Source: Anisodus tanguticus (taxonomy: Eukaryota; Streptophyta; Magnoliopsida; Solanales; Solanaceae). Taken from it: DNA of 64,000 nt. Positions within the stretch are counted from its first letter, which is position 1. Each line of letters opens with the position of its first letter. Of the stretch, positions 34,470-45,853 are shown one piece after another. A program made the translations under genes and the position numbers. The stretch covers positions 9,589,501 through 9,653,500 of the forward strand of contig CM067544.1 in the NCBI GenBank assembly GCA_034509755.1, in the 5' to 3' direction. The notes under the pieces are model-generated. The model was given only the letters and a program-made list of their open reading frames with translations, was not told the origin of the DNA and searched no databases.

Positions 34470-35970
34470 ATGGATTTTCCCTCTGTTAAGGATTTTCTTA
34501 AGGGTAGTAACAGGCTCTCACCCTTGGAGTTGGAATGTATAAACTGGTTTCATCAGTATACTTTGGAAGTTATCATAGTTTATACCTTAGGTACTGTCTT
34601 CAATTGTGTTAGTGAGAGCCTAGCAGTTCACCTTTCAACTCTAGTAGATCAACTGAATAATAATTATAGAAATCATACTAAATTGTTTCAAGATATAAAA
34701 TCATCTTTCAACCAAAAAAAATCAGCAGAAAAGGGTGGTGTAGAAGTTTCGAAGGGGGGAGTGATAAAAAAGCATAGGGTATGTATCTTATTGGTAGAAT
34801 TCTTATTCTCTAGAGAGTTGATTAGTATAACGGATGATTTCAACTTATTTGATAATCAAAGAGTGAATAAGAAGAAAGGTTAGTATTATTTTATTAAATT
34901 ATTTTTTGTTGTATGTAATTTTAATATTGATCTTTTACCAGTTAGATAAAATCTACCAATGATATGTAAACCAAAGGATTGTAATGTAGCAACTGAACTC
35001 AAATTGCTGCGAGAGACCCTAAATCACTATCCGATCTTATAGGTGGATATTTAACCGTGTCATTATGAGAATTTTCTTTATATAATCTATATAACCTAAT
35101 AACATCCCACAATTTAAACCATTAACATATTATGTTAGGAAAAAAGTATCCGATTTTGTGTGATGTCATGAACAAATTACATAATGAGGCATTTGAGATC
35201 AATCAAGATGTATTAACCTTTATCAAAGAAAATTACGATGAATTAATGAAATCTGGTCTACTTATGTCTACGTTTCTAGCATCAATCAATATTTCTGAGG
35301 CTATCACCCTATTGAGGAAGACTTTCTTAGAAGATCAGTTAATGGTTAAGGATTATAAATACCAAGATATTTTAAAAGAGTTCTTATCGCGTGTTCAACG
35401 TTCCCGTTATGAAAGTTTTATACTAGATTTAGCGTCTGCCTACGAGGGGTATAAAAAAATTTTACCTGCATTTGTTTACTTCCGTGGTAGGATTTATCGT
35501 GCTGGGTATTACATTTCCATGAACGTGATTTAGCAAGAAGTTTAATACTATTCGCCCGGCGTACTGTTGATAGTGCTATGTCCCAACCTCGTTATATTGG
35601 ACTTGGTGAAGATGCCAAACATAAACTTTTCATTATCAAAAGTTTTTCACTTACGATGATGGGTTAACATGAGGTTGTTGTTCCATCTATGAAGGGGTAA
35701 CATGGGTTGGCACAGATTTTTATTAATAATTCTTATTATACATGGGATATATCTAAATCACTAAGAAAATTGATTTGTGCTATGAATATCAATCCAAAAT
35801 AGAACCTATTATTCAATACTATTTATTACGTTATAGCTAATGATCTGAGTATTTTGGGTAGTATTTCTAACACGAATGTTTTTAACTACCAAGATGAAAC
35901 CGTCTTTTGTTTTGTTGCTGCTGCTAATCCGCTTCCGGATATTCAACCAGTGGAACGTGATATGGAATAA
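34470..35970 (+). pseudogene. rpo: Remnant of a phage-type single-subunit RNA polymerase of a linear mitochondrial plasmid
   Basis: Segments in order: 34470-34883 (N-terminal region, MDFPSVKDFLKGSNRLSPLE); about 34958-35060 with PMICKPKD and, in a second frame, IGGYL, matching the P-M-x-x-x-P...GGYL region of T7-like polymerases; 35132-35533 (LGKKYPILCDVMNKLHNEAF, ending AFVYFRGRIYRAG); then, after a +1 frameshift near 35505, LHFHERDLARSLILFARRT. FRGRIY followed by LHFHERDLARSLI is the conserved T/DxxGR motif region of plasmid and RPOT-type RNA polymerases. Later pieces (to about 35970) include a Trp-Asp-Ile-Ser-Lys-Ser segment and FVAAANPLPDIQPV. Several stops and frameshifts: a pseudogene here. 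Same strand and order as dpo. Confidence 0.75.
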
Positions 35971-36700
35971 TCATTTTTATTTGTTTGAAAGGAGGAAAAA
36001 AGAGGTAATATCGATACCTAAGTATTAATCCGAATTGACATGAATCTCAATACAATGAACAAGAATTGACAATTTGTAACTTAAGTAAATATAGAATACA
36101 TGTAATCTAACAGAATGATTTCTTTTTATGAATTGTTCATTTTAACTATTCAGTTTAAATAAGTCGTATATTGCTCAGATCAATAAATAAAGTTGAGGTT
36201 ATAGTTAAAGCCACTAATAGAAAACCGAAATAACTAATTATAGTAAGCATGGAGGGGCTAAATTAAATGAAATATGTTCTTTTTAGACATATGTTTGAAA
36301 AACACTTACCTAAGTTTCAAATTTTATAAAATAAAATAGGAGGGTAGGAAAAAATCTCAATTTCAATTGAAATTATAAGTTGAATAAAAAGTTTTTGATT
36401 CATCAATCATTATAGGCAGACAACACTAACAAAGATAAAGTGACAGACATATAAAAAGAAATTGATTCATCATCTGTAACATCTATCCATCCCGCAATAT
36501 CAGTCAACTGATTCATTGAGTAATTCTTGGATAAACTATTAAATTTATAAGACTTGTATCGTCTAACTTCATTCAAAAATGAAACTTGATTTTTTATAGA
36601 ATCAAAATAGAAATGATTTTCGAATATGATCATTTCTTAGATTCTGTTGAATTGTATCGAATCCATTTTCGATTTTAAGGCAAAAAATAATGCTTTTCAA
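35971..36700 (-). other. Plastid-derived segment (psbE-petL spacer side)
   Basis: Carries petL on the minus strand (see next entry) and upstream AT-rich DNA of plastid-spacer texture. The 76-codon minus frame at 36633-36403 (NQVSFLNEVRRYKSYKF) lies where the plastid psbE-petL spacer would be; I do not recognise it as a gene. The right junction with nuclear DNA is near 36700. Confidence 0.5.
36155..36250 (-). pseudogene. petL: Plastid petL copy, reading frame intact
   Basis: 31 codons plus stop, MLTIISYFGFLLVALTITST then LFIDLSNIRLI. This is cytochrome b6f subunit VI (PetL), a single membrane span, exact expected length. The few substitutions against the usual sequence (V at 13, T at 20, D at 24, N at 27) fit a transferred copy. 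In the plastid it is an integral subunit of the b6f complex. Here it has no targeting sequence and lies in organelle-derived DNA, so it is presumably non-functional despite being open. Confidence 0.85.
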
Positions 36701-36738
36701 ATCCTCCTAGCCATTATCCTACTGCAATAATTCTTTTA

Positions 36739-37240
36739 GAGTCTCACATCAGTTTTGGATAAGGTCGTTTTCTTATACGATCTTGGATAATTCTCACTTC
36801 TTAAGCTAGTTTTTCGGTTGAGTTAATGTTAGAGTTCAAGAAAATTGATGAAATTCAAGGGGGGGGGGGGGGGAATGTTGAGCAGAAAAGGTCAAAAAAT
36901 TGGTTTGCGCCTTTTTTAAGAGCAGATGATTTTTGTTTTTCATGTTATAATAATTATTTTTCAAAGACTTTTGAATGCGGCTATTTTTCAATTGCATGCT
37001 CTAAAAATGGTCACTCTTGAACATTTTTTATTTATTTATCATAGTATTAGAGTCAGACTCATCTCAATTCTTGATTTGTCCGATGTTGGGCTCTCATATT
37101 ATATTATTCATGCTTCAAAGGGACAGTCTTGAGCGCACAAGGGATATTAGAGTCTCACATCGATTCTTGATAGAGTCTTGGTCTCCTTATATAGTCTTGA
37201 ACAATTCTCACCTCATAAACGATTTCTTGATATTGACTTA
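36739..37240. repeat. Two diverged copies of an AGAGTCTCACATC repeat
   Basis: The segment starting AGAGTCTCACATC at 36739 and again at 37149 continues in both with TTGGATA/TTGATA, TATA, GTCTTG, AATTCTCAC and ends in a TTGAxTTA word about 90 bases on. This is a common plant repeat pattern, probably part of an LTR or TRIM. A run of 15 G (36859-36873) lies between. The open frames here are short and unsupported. Confidence 0.4.
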
Positions 37241-37327
37241 TGCCCAATATCATTTTCTTATGACAATAAAAAAAAAATTAGTTTTGTGTCACAACTCACA
37301 AATTTGTCATTTCTGTGTGAGGGCTAA

Positions 37328-37425
37328 GTTAATTTTGGGGTCAACTAAAAAAGCTCAAGTATAGTTAGAAATGGTAGTTAATTTTGGGGTCAACTAAAAA
37401 GCTCAAGTATAGTTAGAAATGGTCA
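37328..37425. repeat. 49-bp tandem duplication, two copies
   Basis: TTAATTTTGGGGTCAACTAA to AGTTAGAAATGG occurs twice head to tail (starts at 37329 and 37378), differing by one A in a run. Recent local duplication. Confidence 0.9.
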
Positions 37426-38488
37426 AATAGCTTATATATCGTCCTATATTCCAAGTAGAACCGCGTTTTTTTGTCAGAGTCAAACTATATTTTCCATGCA
37501 AAATTGCCTTTTTATGTGGAACATCTTTCTTCTTAGGGTCGCATCCACATAAACATTTTCCATTTTAACAAGATTTATGACCTTTCTTTTTGTGTAAAAT
37601 GAAATTCTATCTCAATGATATATTAAGTTGGAATAATGTTATTTCGCTTTAACTTAGAAGTTTCATCTTACTCATAATCAGTTAGTTCCCTCGTTATTAA
37701 TTCTTTCTCATTGCAAATTCCAATTGTATAAAATATCCTCCTCCGTCTAATTCACAAACCAACCAACACCAAATTAAAGGTAGCTCTTTATATTAGAGTG
37801 CTGGCAATTCTTCCTATTTATGTACGCTCATATGAAAAATCAAAGACGATCCAACACCAAACTTGAAAAAACGATAAAAACTGAGGTGATGAAAAAATTA
37901 TCTAATTGGTTTGGTTTGGTTTGGTTTCATCCCAACATTTGAAAAATCGACCTAATTGATTGGGTTTCCTTTTTAAAAAAAAAATTGACCCAAACCAAAC
38001 CATGATCATTCCTAATTAGTGTAATGCACGTTTTATAATCCGATTAACTAACGAATTCCTTACATTTATTTGTGAATGACAAATACAGTTTAATATTTAA
38101 TTAGAGTTGATACTCTAGTCACATCACAGCCTAATTAATAGAGTTCTCTGAACAAATTAAAGGGGATATAAATGTGAAAGAGGGAAAGAGTGGGCACAGT
38201 AGATATTTGCATAGCTCAGGTAGTTTATGTGTTAAAGCTAGTTCAGTTTGCCTTTTTTTTCCAGACATTAGTCCGGTACATTTAGGAAGAGGTTAAAAAA
38301 TGTCATTTCGATTTAGTACTCGAGAGAAACGTAGTTCCCATTTTTAGGTCTACTTGAGTTGTCCTTTTGTTAACCTCAAGACAAAATTTGTTACGCACTC
38401 CTAAAATTAGACATTTGTTTCATTCTTCTTTATATTTGTCAGCTTTTTGGAAGGCGTATTTTTTTAAAAAAAATATTTATTTTTTAGA
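37426..38488. other. Intergenic DNA
   Basis: No gene. A small fold-back, GGTTTGGTTTGGTTTGG at 37910-37926 and CCAAACCAAACC at 37990-38001, with GATTGGGTTT between, may be a remnant DNA element. Confidence 0.35.
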
Positions 38489-38848
38489 ATAAAGATGTTT
38501 GACAAGCTTTTGGTGAACAATAAATGTTTTTTAAATTTTAATTATAGCACAAGTTATTTTTCAGCTGAAAAAGTAGTTTTTTTTTTCAAAAAGCAAGTGT
38601 TCTTGATTATTTTGGATAAAATTACCCATATTAAAATTTTATATTTATTAAATTAAAATCATCAGTAATTTCTTTTTCCGTAATATGATATAAAAGCAAT
38701 TTTTTTTTGAAAATATTGGTCAACGACGAACTATTAACCAAAGTACTTCCAAAATAATTTAGATAAACATAAAATGCTACTTCTCGAAGTACTTTTGATA
38801 AGTGACTTTTCAAAATAAGCAGATTTTAACGTCTTGACTAAACATGTT
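38489..38848. mobile_element. MITE-like segment
   Basis: Left ATGTTTGACAAGCTTTT and right end (reverse complement ATGTTTAGTCAAGACG) form a weak inverted repeat. Interior rich in AAAAGTACTT/AAGTACTTTT and AGCTGAAAAAG words usual in a widespread class of small hAT-like MITEs. Target duplication not found. Confidence 0.35.
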
Positions 38849-40281
38849 ATTACTTCTCATGCCATATCCTTTGATTAGGACGATGTCTAGGTAGCATTAT
38901 CCAAAATAAAATAAAGCAAGTTCCCCACATAACCAACTAAATTATGCCATATAAGAAATTAATTAATAAGGTTAATTAAACAGATAATACGTCATGGTTG
39001 TTGAATATAACTTCACTTATACTTCTGGGGCTATCCACGCAGTCTCAATAGTCAGCAGGGTTCATGCATGTATTTACAAGTTACAACATATATTAACTCT
39101 GATATTGAGAGTATTGACTTAGTAAATCCAGAAGCAGAAACAAACTTGTAAGAATAAATTATGATCGGAATTAATCCGGATTCAAACTCCCTTTATTTTC
39201 TTATTGCCGGCGCACCTAAACAATTTTGTTTTGGTTCTAATTAAAACGTTCCACTTTTTTGTCATGCTTATCATCAAATCCTAATTGATGATTTTTATGT
39301 TGTCTGGTATATGTATTACTCCATGCATCCCATTTTAATTGTTGTTTTAGCTTAAAAAAATTATCCCATTGTTCTTACAGCTTCTGTTTTGCTATTTTCT
39401 TTGTTTTCTTTATTTTGATGTAAGAACATGTTTTATTTGTTTTATTAATATTATTAGCCGCTAGGTTGGAGTGGTATACTAGCAAAAAAAATCAAATTTG
39501 ACAATTGTTTCTAATTACACCTTTAGCATTAAAAATAATCATTTTTAATACTCTTTGTTTCAATTAATGCGGCATTGTTTGAATTTCGAGAGTCAAATAA
39601 ATTAATTTTGACGGGAAACTCAGACTTGGAATCTTCAAGGTTTTTGAAATAAAATTACATATTTGAAAAAGTACGTTAAAATAAAAATTATAAGTTACAA
39701 TGATTGACAATTCAAAATATTAAAAAGACATGAAAAAATCATGATAAAAGAAAGACTCATTTGTATCTCAGAATCCAAAAAGTGCATGCCACATAAATTG
39801 GGACGAATGAAGTATTGCTCAATTCTCAAAAAACATTTACTAAATCAGTAATAAATAGGGGTAACTTAGTATAATATATCTAGTACTTATTATTTTTCTT
39901 AATGAACGTGAAAAGAGCTAAAGCTATAGTTAAAATGGGACATAGGGAGTTATTATTTAGCTGGATAAGCAAAAACCAAAACAACATTAATTAGTTAAGT
40001 AGAAATAAAAATAGAAAATTAATGTAGTAATTAATTAATCACATTGCGCGTTGACGAAGTTATGTCATTGTATATATCTGAGACGTGAAGCAAACATTTA
40101 AACATGCGATTACGGCAACCATAATTCAGAAGACTTGCCAGTACTACTACAACTCAGAAAACTAAATCTTCTCATGGTCTAATTGCATAAGAACTTTATT
40201 CAGTACGTGCGCCTTTTGTATGTTTTATAGGGAAATTTGTGTTTGTTCATAGTAAAAGCTGATCAAATTAAAGTATTAAAC
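38849..40281. other. Intergenic DNA and promoter side of the intact small gene
   Basis: No protein gene or RNA gene recognised; AT-rich. TATAG at 40225-40229 and the leader just before 40282 are unremarkable. Confidence 0.3.
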
Positions 40282-41027
40282 ATGGCTTCTTCAGTTGTTC
40301 CTTTTCCAGCTATCATCATGCCATCTAGAAAATACAGGGTACGTCAAAAGCTACCCCAAATCAGAGCTCAGATCTATAGAGATGAAGGTATGTTATTTCA
40401 TTTCTTTTTCTTTTTGCTTACATAGGTTAGACACTGTTTATAACATAATTTTACACTATCACAACTCCTAAAAGAAAACTACTAATAACCGTCCATAATT
40501 ATATTTTATCTACTATAATAGTATTTTCACACGGAAAATTAGAAAGTTTCCCAGTATTTCAATAGGAGTCTGTTTCCCATCATGCATTTTTCCAATGAGC
40601 TGGTTGGTGGGAAAATCATGTTTTATAACACAAATTTTCCACTGATTGTCGGTGGGAAAAAACTCTGTTTCTAGAGTGATTTATTTCCACTAGAGACTTA
40701 GAATAAGAAAATAATTTGTTGGTTAGTAATGTTAATTAAGTGAAAATTGCAGGGAAATCAAGGCATGTTGATGCAAATTTACAAGTATTGAAGCAAAGGA
40801 TAGAAGAGGTGAAGATGAAAGAGAGATTGGAGAAATGTTTGGTATGTGAGCAGGGTTGGAATTACACAGCTACAACTGCAAGTTCATATTTACATAAGAA
40901 ACGCAAGAAACAATTGGATCAATGTGTTGAACTTTTGTGCATGGTTGGTGGTACTTTTGGATTTACTATTTTTGGTTGCACTCTTTGCCTCTACCTTACT
41001 TCCCTTCTTATTCATTTGAATCATTGA
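40282..41027 (+). CDS. Small putative membrane protein of unknown function, two exons
   Basis: Exon 1 40282-40387, intron with GT at 40388 and AG at 40751-40752 (phase 1), exon 2 40753-41027; 126 residues. An N-terminal hydrophobic-polar stretch (SSVVPFPAIIMPSRKYRVRQ) is followed by a basic region and a helix-prone segment (DANLQVLKQRIEEVKMKERL), a CLVCEQGW pair of cysteines, a KKRKK basic patch and one C-terminal membrane span (about residues 97-121, GGTFGFTIFGCTLCLYLTSL). I do not recognise the family. The ATG at 40282 is used because the paralogue at 24454-23937 has the same start, splice phase and exon-1 length; an in-frame ATG at 40237 would add 15 residues lacking in the paralogue. Two genes with conserved splicing support this as a real gene. 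Confidence 0.75.
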
Positions 41028-41149
41028 AACTTAGCATTGTGTTCATGATCAGTGATGAATTTACATTTGTAATTAACTATAGGATTATTTTCATTTACAC
41101 ATTTGTAATTGCTCTATAGCTAACTGTAATGGTAGAGCTTATTTTTAGA

Positions 41150-41525
41150 CTAGCCCTGCTATATATAATCTACATGACATTTGAAATCCATTGTAACATG
41201 TTCTTTCTTAGAAGTCAAAAGAGAATGAAAAGCTTTGCGGAGCACTTTGTTGATTCATGTATCCATAGTTTCCAGGATATATACAATATTGCATAATGTT
41301 CGTAGATTTCAAGGAATATTAATATTTTTTGACTTTCCTTGCTATATTAATTATCATCTCCGTGACATTTGAAATCCATTGTGACATTTTCTTTCTTAGA
41401 AGTAAAAAGAAAATAATTAAAATCGCGAAACACTTTGTTGATTCATGTATTCCTAGTTGTCAGGATACAATGTTTCATAATGTTCGTAGATTTCAAGAAA
41501 TACTATTTAACAAGAGTTATACTGC
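41150..41525. repeat. Diverged tandem duplication of about 180-190 bp downstream of the small gene
   Basis: GACATTTGAAATCCATTGT, TTCTTTCTTAGAAGT, CACTTTGTTGATTCATGTAT and AATGTTCGTAGATTTCAAG occur in the same order at 41174-41311 and 41361-41496. Older than the 37328 duplication. The 66-codon frame in the second copy is not conserved in the first, so it is not a gene. Confidence 0.8.
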
Positions 41526-42246
41526 TTAATTAGATTGCTATTTTTATACATTTGTTGAGTTTTATTTTCTACACGTCTTCTGTTTTATGGCATGTGAAAT
41601 GTCCATAGAGGGAAAGGCATGAGCAAGATAGAGATAAATATTTGTGTGTTTCTACGCTTTTTTTTTAGCTTCAAGAGTCGTCTAAATGTTATATCTATAT
41701 TTTTCGTGTATAAAATTAAATTAAGATATATATACATATATATAATTATTTCAATATGTGCCTTTTTGTGGGGTCAATATGCGTCTATATTTTACATGTA
41801 AATATTAAACTGAGATATATAAAAAATTGTTAATATGTGCATTTTGGTATATAAAAGGGAAATAAAGAGACGAGTCCATGTGACAAGTTGGGCTGCGTAA
41901 CATTAAAAAAGAACAGGATTACCTTGTACGAGTCTAATAAACATATTTATGCGACTATGACTAATGAGTACACATAAGGGAAAGTGATGAAAATATTCAT
42001 TAAAAGAACAGAAGAACAAAAAAAAAATCTTTCTTTTATTTATCTATTTGTCGTTATGAAGATTACAGCTTAGGCTGCGCGATTAATACCTGTGTATCAT
42101 AGCCTTGCTGTTAGCCATTGTAGATTATCATACAGTACACGGTTATCCAAAAATCATTTGGAGTTTCCTAGAAGTGAGACTTGTTACTTCTTCAGAGTTA
42201 CAAATTAAGTGAAAATAAATAGTATTACTTTATGATAATTAGGGAT
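41526..42246. other. Intergenic DNA, nothing recognised
   Basis: AT-rich with TATATA tracts near 41720; no supported feature. Confidence 0.3.
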
Positions 42247-42593
42247 AAAACTGATAGAATATTCTTTGTAAATTTCATATATTAGGTAAAATTGTAGTCC
42301 AATTGTAACTAGGAAGTATAGTCCAATTATAATTAGGAAGATTAGTTACCTAGTTTTTAAAGAATTAATAATTATGTAACACTATATATATTGTACATAA
42401 TAATTAATGAAAGACAAAGAACATATTATTTCATGATATCAACAGTCAAACTCTAAAATTCTCTAAAGCCGCCGACCCCATCTCGGCCGCCTAACCCTAG
42501 GCAGCCGCCCTCTCCCTCTTCTTTCTACTACCTCTCGGTCGCTACCTTTTTCTCCTCTTCCCCAACCTAAATTTCATCTTGTTCTTGCAGTTA

Positions 42594-43560
42594 ACAACAT
42601 CAAGAACTTCATTCCCATAAATCTTGAGATGGAAAATGGCCAGTATTCCTCTTGGGCGGAATTGTTTAAGATTCATTGTCGTGTGTACAAAGTCATCGAC
42701 CATATCATCCCTCCTAAATCAAAGCCCCTGGAACACCCTGATAATTCTGCTGATGAACTTTGGTCCCGCTTAGATGCGATTGTCCTACAATAGATCTACG
42801 ACACGATCTCGAATTATCTGTTGCATATAATCATTGAATTCGACACCACTGCCCGACAAGTGTGAGAGCGCTTGAAAAGTATTTTTCAAGATAACAAGAC
42901 ACAACATGCCTTGTACCTGGAAAATCAATTTAAAGACATTCAACAGAATGATTTTCCGTATGCGTCGGCTTATTGTCAAGAACTTAAGATGATTATAGAT
43001 CAACTCTCCAACGTCGGTGCACCAGTCACTAATCAACGATTAGTGATGCAACTCATTGCAGGTTTGAATGAAACTTATGACGGCGTCGCTACCGTCCTCC
43101 AACAAAGCATATGAGGCTCGTTCGAGACTTATACTTGAAGAAATCCAAAAAATCAAGTGGGTCGCGGCTCATGCGAGCATCTCCAACGCCGCTCTAGTCA
43201 CTACCGGCGGCCCCTCAGTCGACAGGGGGGCCCGTTTTCCGGTTCACAACACCGGCAACCCAACGACCCAACACACGGCCTGCCATCCCGGAATCACCAC
43301 AAAGGATGAAATTCTAGCAAAATCAGCGGCAGTGGCAGCAGCCTCTGTCGTGGGCTACGTGGGCTACGTGGGCCCAGTCGGCTTGGGCTGCTCTACCTTA
43401 TCTATACCCGACATCCTCCTGGGCAATACCTCCGGCCCGACAGCCCAGTCCAGCATCCTCGACACACGTCCTCGCAGACATATAGTGCACAGGTCTCTCC
43501 TCCTTCCACCTACGCCCCGACGGATATTGGAAAGCCATGAACACAATGTCCCTCAACATT
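42594..43560 (+). pseudogene. Copia gag, element C
   Basis: LEMENGQYSSWAELFKIHC, VIDHIIPPKSKP, DELWSRLDAIVLQ then an in-frame TAG (42793-42795), a second stop near 42862, then ERLKSIFQDNKTQHALYLEN and YCQELKMIIDQLSNVGAPVT to about 43110. A Gly/Pro/Ala-rich tail continues in another frame to 43530. Confidence 0.8.
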
Positions 43561-44600
43561 CTAGACCACAGTTGGTACATGGATACTGGCGCCACATCTC
43601 ATATGACGGCATCCCAATGTACTCTCTCATTTTATTTCAATACGAGCAATTTAAATCGTAATATTATTGTTGGCAGTGGACAAGGAATTTCTATTCGAGG
43701 TTGTGGACAATCATCCCTCTCCCCACAACACACCCCCCATTAGCTTTAAACAATGTCCTCCAAGCCCCGAAACTTATCAAAAATCTAATCTATGTGCGTT
43801 GTTTCACAACCGACAATAATATTTTCCTTGAATTTGATCCTTTTAGTTTTTCTGTGAAGGACCTTATAACAGGGATGCGAATAATGAGATGTGATAGCAC
43901 CGGAGACCTCTATCATATTACCACCACCGTCAGTCATCCAGCCTCTTCTCTGTCATCCTTTACAGCTATTTCCTCCTCTTTATGGCATAATAGATTAGGA
44001 CATCCGGAAGACTCTATTTTATGCTCCCTTCGCAACAATAAATTTATAGATTGCAAACATGTATCTTATCTTACTGTTTGTGAATCTTGTTTTTTTGGGA
44101 AACATATCAAGTTGCCATTTTATTCTTCATCCACTCGTACTTTAATGTCTTTTGATATAATACACAGTGATTTATGGACTTCTCTTATTTTAAGCACAGT
44201 CGGGCATCAATACTATATGTTGTTTTTAGATGATTATTCAAACTTCGTGTGGACTTTTCCCATTGGTAATAAATTCACAATCTATTCTATTTTTTCTTCA
44301 TTCAGCGCTTTCATTAAGACACAATTTGAAAAGAATATCAAATATTTTCAATATGACAATGGGAGGGAATTTGATAATAATCAATTCAAACGTTTCTGCG
44401 CCAAACACGGCCTTGTTTTTCATTTTTCATGTCCTCACACCTCTCCACAAAATGGCAAAGTTGAACGAAAAAATTAGAACCATAAACAATGTAGTTCGTG
44501 CCCTTCTTACTCACCCCTCTATCCCCCTCCTTTTGGCATTACGCTCTATCCATGGCAACATATCTCTTAAACATTCTCCCCAACAAGTCTCTCAAACACA
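43537..44600 (+). pseudogene. Copia protease and integrase, element C
   Basis: Protease WYMDTGATSHMTASQ at about 43570; frameshift near 43720; GAG-pre-integrase WHNRLGHPEDS; zinc-binding remnant CESCFFGKHIKLPF; integrase FDIIHSDLW, LFLDDYSNFVW, FQYDNGREFDNNQF, HTSPQNGKVERKN then TAG at 44475-44477. All three acidic residues of the D-D-E triad are still legible. Confidence 0.88.
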
Positions 44601-45740
44601 AGTCTCTCACTCAAGTTCTCTGTCTTTGGGATCCTTCCAATAAGCATTTAAGAACTTTCGGATGTCTATGAGACCTCATCCACCCCTCCACACAAATCAA
44701 CAAGCTGCAACCTAGGTCCACCCCATGTGTATTTCTGGGTTACCCCCTAATCATCGTGGTTACAACTGTTACGACTTGTCCAACCAAAAAATATTCGTTT
44801 CTCGACATGTCATATTTGATGAGTCTCAATTCCCCTTTGCCAAACTAAATTCACCACTTCTGCATTCCTATGACTTCTTATATGACGGCCTTAATCCCCT
44901 TCTAATCCATCACTTGCAAAATCAGTCGCTATCGTCACCAGCGCCGACCCGCCTCCCTCTGTCCCATCTCGGGTGGGCCAGTCGGCCCCGCCACAGGCTC
45001 CTCGAAACAGCAACTCTCGACTGTCCGAGGTCACTGCCTCTCATAAGCTAGTAATGAAGCCCCTGCTTCCCGATCCCGTCCACTCTCTCATTGCACCCAT
45101 ACGGACAATGGAAATTTGTGCTATGCACTACATTTTCAAACCCAAACGGCAATTTAACTTGTCAAATTCAGTTGCCCCTTCACCTCTTCCTCGCAATCCG
45201 AAACATGCCTTCTCCGATCCCAATTGGAAATATGTCATGATTGACAAATATAATGCTCTTATGGAATATAAGACATAGGAGCTAGTGCCCCGTCCTTCTG
45301 ATGCTAATCTTATTCGTTCTATGTGGATTTTTAGACATAAAAAGAAATCTGACGGTTCTTTTGAAAGACACAAGGCCCGGCTTATAGGTGATGGCAGGTC
45401 TCACCATGTGGGCATGGATTGTGATGAAACCTTCAGCCTGGTGGTGAAATAAGCAACTATTCAGACTGTTCTCAGTATTTCTTTGTCCAAATCGTGGTTC
45501 ATTCATTAGCTGGATGTCAAAAATGCATTCTTGCATAGAGACCTTCACGAGACTGTGTATATGTATCAACATTTGGGATTCAGTAATTCAGTCCATCCAG
45601 ATTATGTGTGTCATTTAAAGAAATTGCTCTATGGACTGAAACAGGCTCCTCGTGCATGGTGCCAACGGTTTGCTGATTTTGTATCCTCTATCAGTTTTTC
45701 ACATAGCAAATCTGATCACTCATTTTTCATCTATAGCAAG

Positions 45741-45853
45741 CACTTGGCTACCCAGCGTCTATCGTGGGCGCGATAACTGGTACACCAGAGGTGTGTCCTT
45801 CCCGGTCCTCTCGTACTAGGGAAAGGTCATCTAAATGCTCTAACACCCACGAG
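45741..45853 (-). rRNA. rrn23: Fragment of plastid-type 23S rRNA gene (sarcin-ricin loop region)
   Basis: The minus strand contains CCTAGTACGAGAGGACC, the universally conserved sarcin-ricin loop, preceded by GTTAGAGCATTTAGATGACC and followed by CACCTCTGGTGTACCAGTTA and GCTGGGTAGCCAAGTG. This is bacterial/plastid 23S near its 3' end. Only about 110 bases, not functional; it may have come through mitochondrial DNA. Confidence 0.85.

Noticed and set aside
36403..36633. 76-codon minus-strand frame as a plastid gene
   Set aside because: Position fits the psbE-petL spacer and I recognise no family; kept only as part of the plastid-derived segment.
29130..36700. Functional mitochondrial or plastid genes, or an organelle contig
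   Set aside because: Flanks are nuclear repeats and a spliced gene remnant, and ycf2, dpo and rpo are frameshifted. A mis-joined assembly cannot be excluded without reads.
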